Origin: an uncultured Spirochaetales bacterium
GTDB taxonomy: Bacteria; Spirochaetota; Spirochaetia; Sphaerochaetales; Sphaerochaetaceae
Length of the DNA: 64,000 bases
NCBI GenBank assembly: GCA_949282255.1
Contig: CASDPA010000007.1
Location: forward strand, 24,113-88,112
Direction of reading: 5' to 3'
Every line of letters begins with the position of its first letter. The first letter of the stretch is position 1. Both the position numbers and the translations under genes were made by a program. This document shows, piece after piece, positions 46,491 to 54,237 of this stretch. Below the pieces are notes generated by a model. The model made no database searches. It worked only from the letters and a program-made list of their open reading frames with translations, and was not told the DNA's origin.

Positions 46491-49400
46491 GTGGAGATTG
46501 GCAATACTGGAAAAAGGCGGATAGGGCTTGCACTGGCTTCCATACATACCGGCTCTTCTAACAACATGTGGCGCATGATCGCCGACATAGCTGTTAAAAA
46601 AGGGGATACTCTTTTCATCTTCCCTGGGGGAAGGCTGAAATGCACAGATGATTTCGAGTACCTCCGTTCAGGCATATACGATTTGGTGAACAAGGATAAC
46701 CTTTCGGGGCTCATTGTCTGGTCTTCAAGCCTGGGCGGTTTCATTTCCATAGACGAATTATCATCCTTCCACGAAAGATTTGAAAACATCCCATATGTCA
46801 CAATAGGCCTTAAAAGAGAGGCGCATCCCGATATAAGTTTTGATGCGTATCATGGCTTTAAGGCGCTTGTCATGCATTTCATACGCCATCATGGAGCAAA
46901 AAGGATTGCTTTTTTGCGTGGACCGGAAAATCATCTTTCTGCTGAGGACCGCTACAGGGCTTATGTGGATGCCCTCAGGGATTGCCATATCGAAATTGAT
47001 TGGAATCTGATATCCAGCCCGACTCCATGGTCTTCCGGGGCCAAGGCGCTTGAAGAACTTGATAGAAGAGATCTTGTTCCTGGAAGGGATTACGATTCGA
47101 TGTTGGCCGCAAGCGACATGATGATGTATGCAGCCGCCAGGATACTCGAGAAAAGAGGTCTCAGATTTCCCGGGGATTTGATGATAGGCGGATTCAACAA
47201 CAGCTATGAAAGCCAATTGCTTTCCGTCGGCATGTCCACTGTCGGAATGCCATATTCCCAGGTTGCATCGATGGCTTATGAGGCATTGGACCATCTTTTA
47301 TCCGACAGTGATGAGGACAGGTCGCTGGAGCCGGATGTCATGCTTCCTGCCGAGATGCTTTTAAGGCGTTCCTGCGGCTGTGAGGATTCGTTTTCAGGGC
47401 TAAAGCGGGCAGGAGAGGTAATCAAGGATAAGAAAAGCTATCTCGAGTGGGTTTCCAGGGCTTTTCATCTGTCAGATGAAATAATGGAAAGAAGAGTCAT
47501 CCCGATTGTGGATATGATTGTTTTGCTGCAGGATGGATGTTCTGAAGAGGAGTTGAAAAAATGCCGTATTGCCGTATCCGCCCTGTGCGATGATTTTTTC
47601 TCTGCCTCGCTGGATCTCAATCTCTTTTTAGAGGCGCTGCGTTGGCTGGTTGCCTTCCTGCCTCTTTCCCGGAAGGCCCGTGATTTTGTCTTCCAATCGA
47701 TTCTGCCGGACATCTCGCGCGCTCAGAACAGGATAAATAATCTCAAGGTATATGAAAGAAACGTCCAGCATAAGCGCATGGACAATTTCAAATATGATCT
47801 GATGGGGCTTGCCAGAGTAAACGGGATCGGCTTTTATCTCCAAAAGCATCTTCCTTCTTTAGGCATGCATTCCTGCTTCGTCGTGGTTTATGGGGATGAG
47901 GGGGTATCCTCCCTTGCTGGAGGATTTTACCAGGATAAGACTTTTTCCATGGAAGATTTCGCTTCTTCCCTCATTCTTCCTGACCGCATCATGGATGCCT
48001 TTGAGCCGGGATTGTACATCGTCGAGCCGCTTTTTGTCGAGAATCAGCCGCTAGGATACATGGTCCTTGGCACCTCTGGAAGGGATGGTACGCTCGTTGA
48101 GGATATACGCAGCACGATATGCTATGCGATGAAGGGCGCCTATCTTATGGAGGCGGAAAACAGGGCGAAAGAAGCGGCAGAGAACGCAGAGAGATTGAAG
48201 AGCGAGTTTTTTGCAAATGTCAGCGAGGACTTGAAACCGCCTTTGGAATTCATTGCTGAAAAATCCACAGACCTTGAGGTGCTGAAGGCCGTGCGCAAGG
48301 CGGAGCATCTTTTGGACCTGGCTCTGGCCCAGGCCGGCGAGAGCGGTGCGGAGAAGAAGCTCGAGAGGCTTTCTGACTTAATTGCCGCAGCAATTTCTTC
48401 CGGAGCTGAAAGGGATGGAGGCATATCGGATGAGGATTTCCTTGTTCAAATCGATCTGCAGGGAGCAAGGGATGTGTTTTCAAATCTCGTGGAGCTCATG
48501 TCTTCAGAAGGAAGCGTGCATTTTTGTTTTGCAAGAGGAAAGTGCTTTTTTGAGTTGCGCTTTTTTTCCGAGAATGCAAACTGGGATCCTCATCTATGCT
48601 CCAAGGATGCATTGTTCCTCGCATCTGAGAAGCTGATGCTTTTAAATGACGGAAGGCTTTATCTTGATGATAACGAAATCGTTCTGAGATTTGCTTTTCC
48701 AAGCCTCGGAGGAGAAAGAAGGGAAAGCGGAAGGGAGGATCTGGAGCCGCTCTTTCTGTGCGGAGCAAAAGAATCTGTTTCATACGCCAATATGAAAGAG
48801 GATCTGAAGATTGCCTTTTTACGGAAGATCGGCTCGAAAAGAAGGATGCTCTCGGAAGCTGGGCTTTTCATCATCGATTTTGCTTCTTTGGATGCAAAGG
48901 ATCTGGCAGTCCTCTCTTCCTATGCAAAAGATCCTGTCATAAACCGCATCCCGGTTCTTGCCTACGGAATCGGGCCGTGTGGCTGTGCTCTGCTTTGCGA
49001 TCTGGTGGAAAAGGCAAGAAACGCTGAAGGAAAGACGAGCATATTCTTGATGGGCGCACCTGCTTCTCTGGTCGCTCCTTTGGAGCTGGATGAAAAAAAC
49101 ATCGTCCTAGGCGATGTCGATGACTTCTTTTCTTATGCTGGAAAGGATAAGCTTTCTCTTATCATAATCTCATCAGATGCCGCATTGATGCGCCTCAAGG
49201 AGATAAGAAGCCTTTCGGGAGCCCCGATGATAATAGTTTCAAAAACTGTCGAAAAGGCGCTGGTTGAAAAGACTTCGGACATGTCCCGAATACTTCTTGT
49301 CAATCCGTTTATTTTCCAAAGCAGGGATTTCTTATCCAAGCTCATCCGTCTCATGGGAGGGGATGTGGTCCTTCCTCCTTTTACAGGAGCGCTGGTCAAA

Positions 49401-49691
49401 AAGGCGGTCTGTTACATAAACCGGCATGCCTCCGGACATATTGCAAGATGGCAGATGGCCAATGAGATCAATGTGAACGAGGATTATCTTGCCAGGATGT
49501 TCAAAAAGGAGCTCGGGGTATCTCCTTGGGATTATCTGATGCGCTGTCGCATTGACATGGCTTCAAGGCTCATAAGGGAGACGGGGATGAGCATGAACGA
49601 GGTTGCATACCGTACAGGATTCCAGGATCAGGCTTATTTTAACAGGGTGTTCAAGAAGATTGCTGGATTCTCTCCGAAAAAGGCACGATGA
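46491..49691 (+). CDS. Large PBP-pseudokinase-AraC transcriptional regulator of the pectin locus
   Basis: The product has 1066 residues. Residues about 8-285 form a LacI-like periplasmic-binding sensor (RIGLALASIHTGSSNNMWRM, ending LLRRSCGCEDS). A helical/GAF-like middle follows. Residues about 560-590 match a histidine-kinase H box, but the histidine is glutamate (FFANVSEDLKPPL, E579). The ATPase part has lost its G boxes. One or two receiver-like segments follow (FIIDFASLD with D796). A C-terminal AraC helix-turn-helix pair (about 965-1066: MANEINVNEDYLARMFKKEL, MNEVAYRTGFQDQAYFNRVF) ends the protein. It has no membrane segment. The start is GTG 46491 or 46479. It follows the SGNH gene closely and probably senses an imported oligomer. 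Confidence 0.85.
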   Translation: MEIGNTGKRRIGLALASIHTGSSNNMWRMIADIAVKKGDTLFIFPGGRLKCTDDFEYLRSGIYDLVNKDNLSGLIVWSSSLGGFISIDELSSFHERFENIPYVTIGLKREAHPDISFDAYHGFKALVMHFIRHHGAKRIAFLRGPENHLSAEDRYRAYVDALRDCHIEIDWNLISSPTPWSSGAKALEELDRRDLVPGRDYDSMLAASDMMMYAAARILEKRGLRFPGDLMIGGFNNSYESQLLSVGMSTVGMPYSQVASMAYEALDHLLSDSDEDRSLEPDVMLPAEMLLRRSCGCEDSFSGLKRAGEVIKDKKSYLEWVSRAFHLSDEIMERRVIPIVDMIVLLQDGCSEEELKKCRIAVSALCDDFFSASLDLNLFLEALRWLVAFLPLSRKARDFVFQSILPDISRAQNRINNLKVYERNVQHKRMDNFKYDLMGLARVNGIGFYLQKHLPSLGMHSCFVVVYGDEGVSSLAGGFYQDKTFSMEDFASSLILPDRIMDAFEPGLYIVEPLFVENQPLGYMVLGTSGRDGTLVEDIRSTICYAMKGAYLMEAENRAKEAAENAERLKSEFFANVSEDLKPPLEFIAEKSTDLEVLKAVRKAEHLLDLALAQAGESGAEKKLERLSDLIAAAISSGAERDGGISDEDFLVQIDLQGARDVFSNLVELMSSEGSVHFCFARGKCFFELRFFSENANWDPHLCSKDALFLASEKLMLLNDGRLYLDDNEIVLRFAFPSLGGERRESGREDLEPLFLCGAKESVSYANMKEDLKIAFLRKIGSKRRMLSEAGLFIIDFASLDAKDLAVLSSYAKDPVINRIPVLAYGIGPCGCALLCDLVEKARNAEGKTSIFLMGAPASLVAPLELDEKNIVLGDVDDFFSYAGKDKLSLIIISSDAALMRLKEIRSLSGAPMIIVSKTVEKALVEKTSDMSRILLVNPFIFQSRDFLSKLIRLMGGDVVLPPFTGALVKKAVCYINRHASGHIARWQMANEINVNEDYLARMFKKELGVSPWDYLMRCRIDMASRLIRETGMSMNEVAYRTGFQDQAYFNRVFKKIAGFSPKKAR

Positions 49692-49696
49692 ATTTT

Positions 49697-50059
49697 TCAT
49701 AGGCTGCCCATCTCGTCTTTGATGAAGGCCATTATGACAGATACAATATATTTGATCTCATCTTCATCAAGATCATGCCCTTTTTTTATTTTATGCCATT
49801 TTTCCAGGCAGGAGCGGCAGCAGGTGGCGGTTGCATGTTGGGCTATGAATACAGGATGTCCTTTCATAGGAGTCTGCTTCCCGTCATTGAGGATCTCTTT
49901 TGGCGCAAGACGCTTAGTTATGAAATCAATTGCATGGTGGGCTATGGTCTCTTCTCCCTTTTTCTGAACATATTCCCGGCTTTTTTCATCCAGATGGAAG
50001 GAGGATCTGAAAGGGGAGGAAGCCAGCTTCCTTTTCAGGGTTTCATAATCGCTGTACAT
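49697..50059 (-). CDS. DUF4186 family protein
   Basis: The 120-residue protein matches DUF4186: SPFRSSFHLDEKSREYVQKK, RLAPKEILNDGKQTPMKGHP, FIAQHATATCCRSCLEKWH. The HATATCCRxC block looks metal-binding. Function is unknown. ATG 50059 has AGGAAA upstream; a longer start at 50197 would run into the pectinesterase gene. It lies two bases after that gene and is probably co-transcribed. Confidence 0.85.
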   Translation of the reverse strand: MYSDYETLKRKLASSPFRSSFHLDEKSREYVQKKGEETIAHHAIDFITKRLAPKEILNDGKQTPMKGHPVFIAQHATATCCRSCLEKWHKIKKGHDLDEDEIKYIVSVIMAFIKDEMGSL

Positions 50060-50060
50060 T

Positions 50061-50978
50061 TCAAAGTTTCCTGAAATGCTCGAGACAGGCATCAAAATGC
50101 TCAGGGGCGGTAAAATGTTCTTTTGCAATCTCGCACTGGCAGGAGAATGTGCAGCCGGATAAAAGAAAGGTCGAGTTTTCCATATCTTCCTTTTCATCTC
50201 TGAAATAAGTGTATCCCTTGCGGTTGATATGGGGGCCGAAACCGCAGTTCAGGAAGCAGGCCTTGCCATTTTTGCGCCATGGTCTCATTAGATAAACGCT
50301 TTCCTCCTTGCAGGATGAGGAAGTGAATACGCAGTCCTTGAAAATGAATCCGATCCCGTCCTTTTCTCCGGATGGAGCTGCAACAAATCCCTTTTCAATG
50401 CTGTTTATCGTGCAGTATTCGAATAGCGCATTGCCGGAGCCGAAGATGAAATCCACCGATCCTTCTATATGGCAGGAGTGGAATACTGCTTCGCTCATTT
50501 TTCTTTGACAGAAGCATCGGGGGCCGTAGAAACCCCTTGCTTCCCGCTCTTTCTGCGGAAGGGGAGAGATGAAGAGCGTATCCTGGTTGCCAAGAAGCCG
50601 GACGTTTTCAAGCCTTGATTTCTCACAGTCCAGATATAATGCGATGGCCTGTCCTGCGGTTTCAGCTTTCCCTGAGGAGTTTGTTATGGTAAGGTTTTCA
50701 AGCAGAAGGCGCCCTCCTGAGAAGAAAGCCGTATATGTCCTGAAGGTTCCTCTTTTTTTTCCATCTTCAAGAATTTCTCTTGCATGGTCGGCATAATCGA
50801 TCTCGACCTTGCCTATTCCTCTGATCGTGAGATCTTTCTTGTCCGAATAGAGCTTTTCCCTATAGCAGCCTTCAGAGACGATTATTTCGGCCTTTTCCCC
50901 ATATGGTACAGCCTCAATTGCTTCCTGAAGCCTGCTGTAATTTTCATTTCCGTTTTTTCCAACCGTGAGTTTCAGCAT
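50061..50978 (-). CDS. Pectin methylesterase (CE8), cytoplasmic
   Basis: The 305-residue beta-helix esterase has GQAIALYLDCEKS, LLGNQDTLFIS with the catalytic aspartate, EGSVDFIFGSGNALFE with the second aspartate, and LMRPWRKNGKACF with the conserved arginine. It removes methyl groups from galacturonate, releasing methanol. It starts directly MLKLTVGKNG with no signal peptide, which places it in the cytoplasm. It forms a minus-strand pair with the DUF4186 gene. Confidence 0.93.
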   Translation of the reverse strand: MLKLTVGKNGNENYSRLQEAIEAVPYGEKAEIIVSEGCYREKLYSDKKDLTIRGIGKVEIDYADHAREILEDGKKRGTFRTYTAFFSGGRLLLENLTITNSSGKAETAGQAIALYLDCEKSRLENVRLLGNQDTLFISPLPQKEREARGFYGPRCFCQRKMSEAVFHSCHIEGSVDFIFGSGNALFEYCTINSIEKGFVAAPSGEKDGIGFIFKDCVFTSSSCKEESVYLMRPWRKNGKACFLNCGFGPHINRKGYTYFRDEKEDMENSTFLLSGCTFSCQCEIAKEHFTAPEHFDACLEHFRKL

Positions 50979-51004
50979 TTTTTATGATATTAAGGTTTTT
51001 TCCC

Positions 51005-51472
51005 TCATGTTGAAAGACTCTGGCTGGAAAAACGGATTCCAGCTTTTATTTTTTCAAGACGGTTTTTTATCCAAGAGTACGAAAAAGTTATCACATCCAC
51101 GCTGAGGCCTTCGCATAAATGGGGTGGATCATCTGGATTGAACCCTCCTTTTCTGAGATCCCTGCAATCGAGGGAGCCGAATCTATCGGTTATTTCCACA
51201 GCTATGTCGTGGCAGGCTGCCACCGCTTCGCTTTCCTCGATCTTCAGGCAGAGGAAGTGGTATCCGATGAACATCAGCGTCCCCTCGATAAGACCGCATT
51301 GGGCGCCGAAGCGACCTGCTCCGTGCATGCCTACGGCGGCTTTTACAAGCTCTTCCGGCAGCTTCTGAGAAAAGAGAGTGCAATAGATTCTCATGCTTGT
51401 TCTGGCGCAATTGATGTTAAGATCATAATAGCAGTGATGGACTTCATCCTTGATGTATTTTTCGTAATCCAT
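51005..51472 (-). CDS. C-GCAxxG-C-C family protein
   Basis: The 155-residue protein shows the conserved cysteine pattern of this putative redox-active family: NINCARTS, HGAGRFGAQCGLIEGTLMFIG, LDCRDLRKGGF and HLCEGL. Its function is not established. It lies three bases after the cysteine hydrolase gene on the same strand. Confidence 0.82.
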   Translation of the reverse strand: MDYEKYIKDEVHHCYYDLNINCARTSMRIYCTLFSQKLPEELVKAAVGMHGAGRFGAQCGLIEGTLMFIGYHFLCLKIEESEAVAACHDIAVEITDRFGSLDCRDLRKGGFNPDDPPHLCEGLSVDVITFSYSWIKNRLEKIKAGIRFSSQSLST

Positions 51473-51475
51473 ATC

Positions 51476-52030
51476 TCATTCCTCCTGAAGATATTCCGCT
51501 GCCGTCATGATGCTGATATGGAGAGGGGAGAGCGTTTTTGCTATTTCCAATGCGCTTCTTTCCGTCTCTTTTGTGAGCCCCGAGATTGCATCTTCCAAAT
51601 AGATTGCCCTTATGCCTTCATCGACTAAAGCAAAAAGCGTAGAGAGGACGCAGCATTCTGCGACAACCCCGCAAAGTATGACTCTTTTTGAATTCCTGCA
51701 TTTTTCTCTCACCGCATCGTTTGAAAGACAGGAATATTGAGATTTCGAATATAGCGGAAGCTTATCAAGATACTTGGAAAATGCAGGCATCATGGAATTG
51801 GCATATGCGTCGCTGTTTATCTTTTCGTACTGCCGGTTGTATTCCTGCCATACCCCTGAAGCTTCGGGATTGTATAGGAATCTGGTGAAAACAACATCCG
51901 CATCCTTCTTTTTTTCGAGAATCTCAAGAATCCTCTCTTTTGCTCTTTGTATGTTTGCGCATTCCCACGCGCCGCCTGGCGCATATGCATTCTGCATGTC
52001 TATGACCAAAACGATATCTTTTTCCTTCAT
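51476..52030 (-). CDS. Isochorismatase-like cysteine hydrolase
   Basis: The 184-residue enzyme shows the catalytic aspartate in VLVIDMQNAYAPGG (D11), the lysine in YSKSQYSCL and the nucleophile cysteine in CGVVAECCVLSTLFAL. This group includes nicotinamidases and related amidohydrolases; the substrate cannot be stated. ATG 52030 fits the family start, though its ribosome-binding site is weak. Confidence 0.87.
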   Translation of the reverse strand: MKEKDIVLVIDMQNAYAPGGAWECANIQRAKERILEILEKKKDADVVFTRFLYNPEASGVWQEYNRQYEKINSDAYANSMMPAFSKYLDKLPLYSKSQYSCLSNDAVREKCRNSKRVILCGVVAECCVLSTLFALVDEGIRAIYLEDAISGLTKETERSALEIAKTLSPLHISIMTAAEYLQEE

Positions 52031-52058
52031 GTAGGTATTATAAATGTTAAATTGCACT

Positions 52059-52086
52059 TTGAAAATGAAAGTCTGGGTGCTAATAT
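52059..52086 (+). promoter_or_regulatory. Promoter of the uridine phosphorylase-ECF operon
   Basis: TTGAAA (52059-52064) and TAATAT (52081-52086) are 16 bases apart, a good sigma-70 type pair, and lie 17 bases before the ATG at 52104, giving a very short leader. Confidence 0.6.
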
Positions 52087-52103
52087 AACAGTTGGAGAAG
52101 ACC

Positions 52104-52847
52104 ATGCCGGAAAAAATGCCTCATATACAGCTGGATGATACGATAGCAACGAGATTTGCGGTTCTTCCTGGCGACCCGAAACGGGTTGAGCGGGCTTCAT
52201 CGTTCCTTTCTGATGTGCAGGATTATGGCATGAGCCGTGAATTCAGGTCGATAAGAGGAATTTATAAAGGATTGCCTATTCTTTTGATGTCGACCGGCAT
52301 GGGAGGACCGTCTGCCGCAATCGCTGTTGAGGAGCTTGCCCGAATAGGAGTTGAAGCTGTAGTAAGGATAGGCAGCGCCGGTGCGCTTGAAAGCGGAATG
52401 GAAATCGGGGATCTGGTACTTGTCAGCGCCGCTGTCCGCGATGACGGGGCAAGCAGGGCGTATATTGATCTGTCCTTTCCCGCTGTGTCGGATTTTTCTC
52501 TGCTTTCTTGCTGCAAAAAAGCGGTGGAAGAGCTGGGATTCCCTTATCATATAGGCATCGCCAGAAGCCATGATACGATGTACGGACCTGATAATCCCGC
52601 CCTTTATGAGAAGTGGTCCAAAACTCCTGTTATCGCTTCGGATATGGAAAGCGCCGCAATATTGACCGTTTCCAGCTTCAGGAAAGTGAAGGCAGCCTCC
52701 ATTTTGAATATCGTTTCCCCCTATAAGGGAGATGTGAATGGAAGCGTTGCAAAATACTCTTCTGGGGAAGAGATGATGATGAAGGGCGAGATGCGGGAGA
52801 TAGAAGCCTCTCTCGAGGCGTTGAGAATCTATAGCATGTCATCCTAA
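52104..52847 (+). CDS. udp: Uridine phosphorylase-like nucleoside phosphorylase
   Basis: The 247-residue enzyme has the nucleoside phosphorylase I fold: FAVLPGDPKRVERA (phosphate loop), LMSTGMGGPSAAIAVEELARIG, RIGSAGALESGMEIGDLV and SDMESAAILTVSSFRKVKA. It splits uridine or a related nucleoside with phosphate. GGAG seven bases before ATG 52104 supports the start. It leads an operon with a complete ECF importer, which suggests that the importer takes up nucleosides. Confidence 0.92.
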   Translation: MPEKMPHIQLDDTIATRFAVLPGDPKRVERASSFLSDVQDYGMSREFRSIRGIYKGLPILLMSTGMGGPSAAIAVEELARIGVEAVVRIGSAGALESGMEIGDLVLVSAAVRDDGASRAYIDLSFPAVSDFSLLSCCKKAVEELGFPYHIGIARSHDTMYGPDNPALYEKWSKTPVIASDMESAAILTVSSFRKVKAASILNIVSPYKGDVNGSVAKYSSGEEMMMKGEMREIEASLEALRIYSMSS

Positions 52848-52858
52848 GGAGGATATAA

Positions 52859-53461
52859 ATGGCCAACGTATTCAAGACAAAATTCGACGTTGCGACGATC
52901 GTGCTTATTCCGGCATGTATCGGAATCAATTACATCGGAAAGCTTTTTGCTTCTTTTTTGAAGCTGCCGCTTTGGCTTGATTCCATCGGAACCTGCATTG
53001 GCGGATGCCTCGGAGGTCCGATCATCGGCGGTCTCTGCGGAGCAGCCAATAACATCATCTATGGTCTTACCACAGGTGATAACATCACTCTGATATACGC
53101 CCTTACAAGCCTCGGCATAGGAATCGCTGTAGGAATAATGGCCAGGCTGGGGTATATGAAGAGCTTTGGCAAGGCCTTGCTGACTTCCGTTGTCGCCGGT
53201 TTTGTTGCTGTTGTCATCTCAACTCCGCTGAATGTGATATTCTGGGGCGGAACCACAGGAAACGTGTGGGGCGATGCGCTTTTCGCCGCTACGCAGGCTG
53301 CAAACATGCCGGTGTTCCTGGGCTCTTTCCTTGATGAGGTCGTTGTGGATGTTCCAGACAAGATCATAACCCTCATAATAGTTTTCTTCATCCTGAAAGG
53401 ATTGCCGGCTAAGCTTACAACCCTTTATGAGAACAATGATGAAGTGGAGAGCTTGGACTGA
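52859..53461 (+). CDS. ECF transporter substrate-binding (S) component
   Basis: The 200-residue membrane protein has about six segments and the glycine-rich GTCIGGCLGGPIIGGLCGAANNIIYGLT loop region common to S components. AAGGAGG is just upstream of the ATG. Its neighbours are EcfT, a fused EcfA and uridine phosphorylase, so pyrimidine nucleosides are the likeliest substrate, an inference from context. Confidence 0.87.
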   Translation: MANVFKTKFDVATIVLIPACIGINYIGKLFASFLKLPLWLDSIGTCIGGCLGGPIIGGLCGAANNIIYGLTTGDNITLIYALTSLGIGIAVGIMARLGYMKSFGKALLTSVVAGFVAVVISTPLNVIFWGGTTGNVWGDALFAATQAANMPVFLGSFLDEVVVDVPDKIITLIIVFFILKGLPAKLTTLYENNDEVESLD

Positions 53462-54237
53462 TGAAGAGCATCAGCCTTTATGTGGATAACGGCACATGGC
53501 TGTGCCGTGTCCATCCCTTTACAAAGCTGATGTATATTTTGACCGCAATAGCTGTCCCTCTGATAAGCGGAAGCCTTGCGGTCTTTCCTGTTTTCATGCT
53601 TTTGTCCTTGTTCATCCTTTTATCGGGCAAGGTTTTAAAGCGTGCGGTTCCTCTCATCGCTTTTTCCTTTACCATACTTGTAACGATATTCCTCATCCAT
53701 GGCCTGTTCAATCAGGCTAATGAGAATGTGCTCTTTTCAATAGGCCCGATAAGTTTTTATAGAGAAGGACTTTACTATGCTCTCAAGATAAGCTTCAACA
53801 TTTTGAACATGCTTTTGAGCTTTGCAATTCTTGTTCTGACCACAAAGCCGTCCGATCTTGTGGATGAGATGGAGAAAAAGGGTTTTTCCCCCAGGTTCTG
53901 CTATATCATCAATTCCGTGTTCCAGATAATTCCGCAGATGATGGGTATGATGAATACTATAACCGATGCCCAGCGGAGCAGGGGAATGGAAACAGAGGGC
54001 AGCCTGAGAGTAAGGGCAAAGGCCTTTATCCCACTTGTATCTCCTGTGGTTACTGGGAGTCTCATAAATACAAGGGAACGTGCAATAGCGCTGGAGGTCA
54101 GGGCTTTCGGGAATAAAGGGAAAAAGACATATCTTTTTGACCGTCCCGTGCATAAGGGGGACAAGGCCATGAATTTGGTTTTGCTTGTAGTGCTTCTTGC
54201 CTCGATCATATGGAGAATCGCTTCATGGCTTATATAG
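53461..54237 (+). CDS. ecfT: ECF transporter transmembrane (T) component
   Basis: The 258-residue protein has membrane segments at both ends and the cytoplasmic coupling helices with the charged AQRSRGMETEG and ERAIALEVRAFGNKG motifs (Ala-Arg-Gly type) that contact the ATPases. The ATG overlaps the S-component stop (TGATG). Confidence 0.93.
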   Translation: MKSISLYVDNGTWLCRVHPFTKLMYILTAIAVPLISGSLAVFPVFMLLSLFILLSGKVLKRAVPLIAFSFTILVTIFLIHGLFNQANENVLFSIGPISFYREGLYYALKISFNILNMLLSFAILVLTTKPSDLVDEMEKKGFSPRFCYIINSVFQIIPQMMGMMNTITDAQRSRGMETEGSLRVRAKAFIPLVSPVVTGSLINTRERAIALEVRAFGNKGKKTYLFDRPVHKGDKAMNLVLLVVLLASIIWRIASWLI

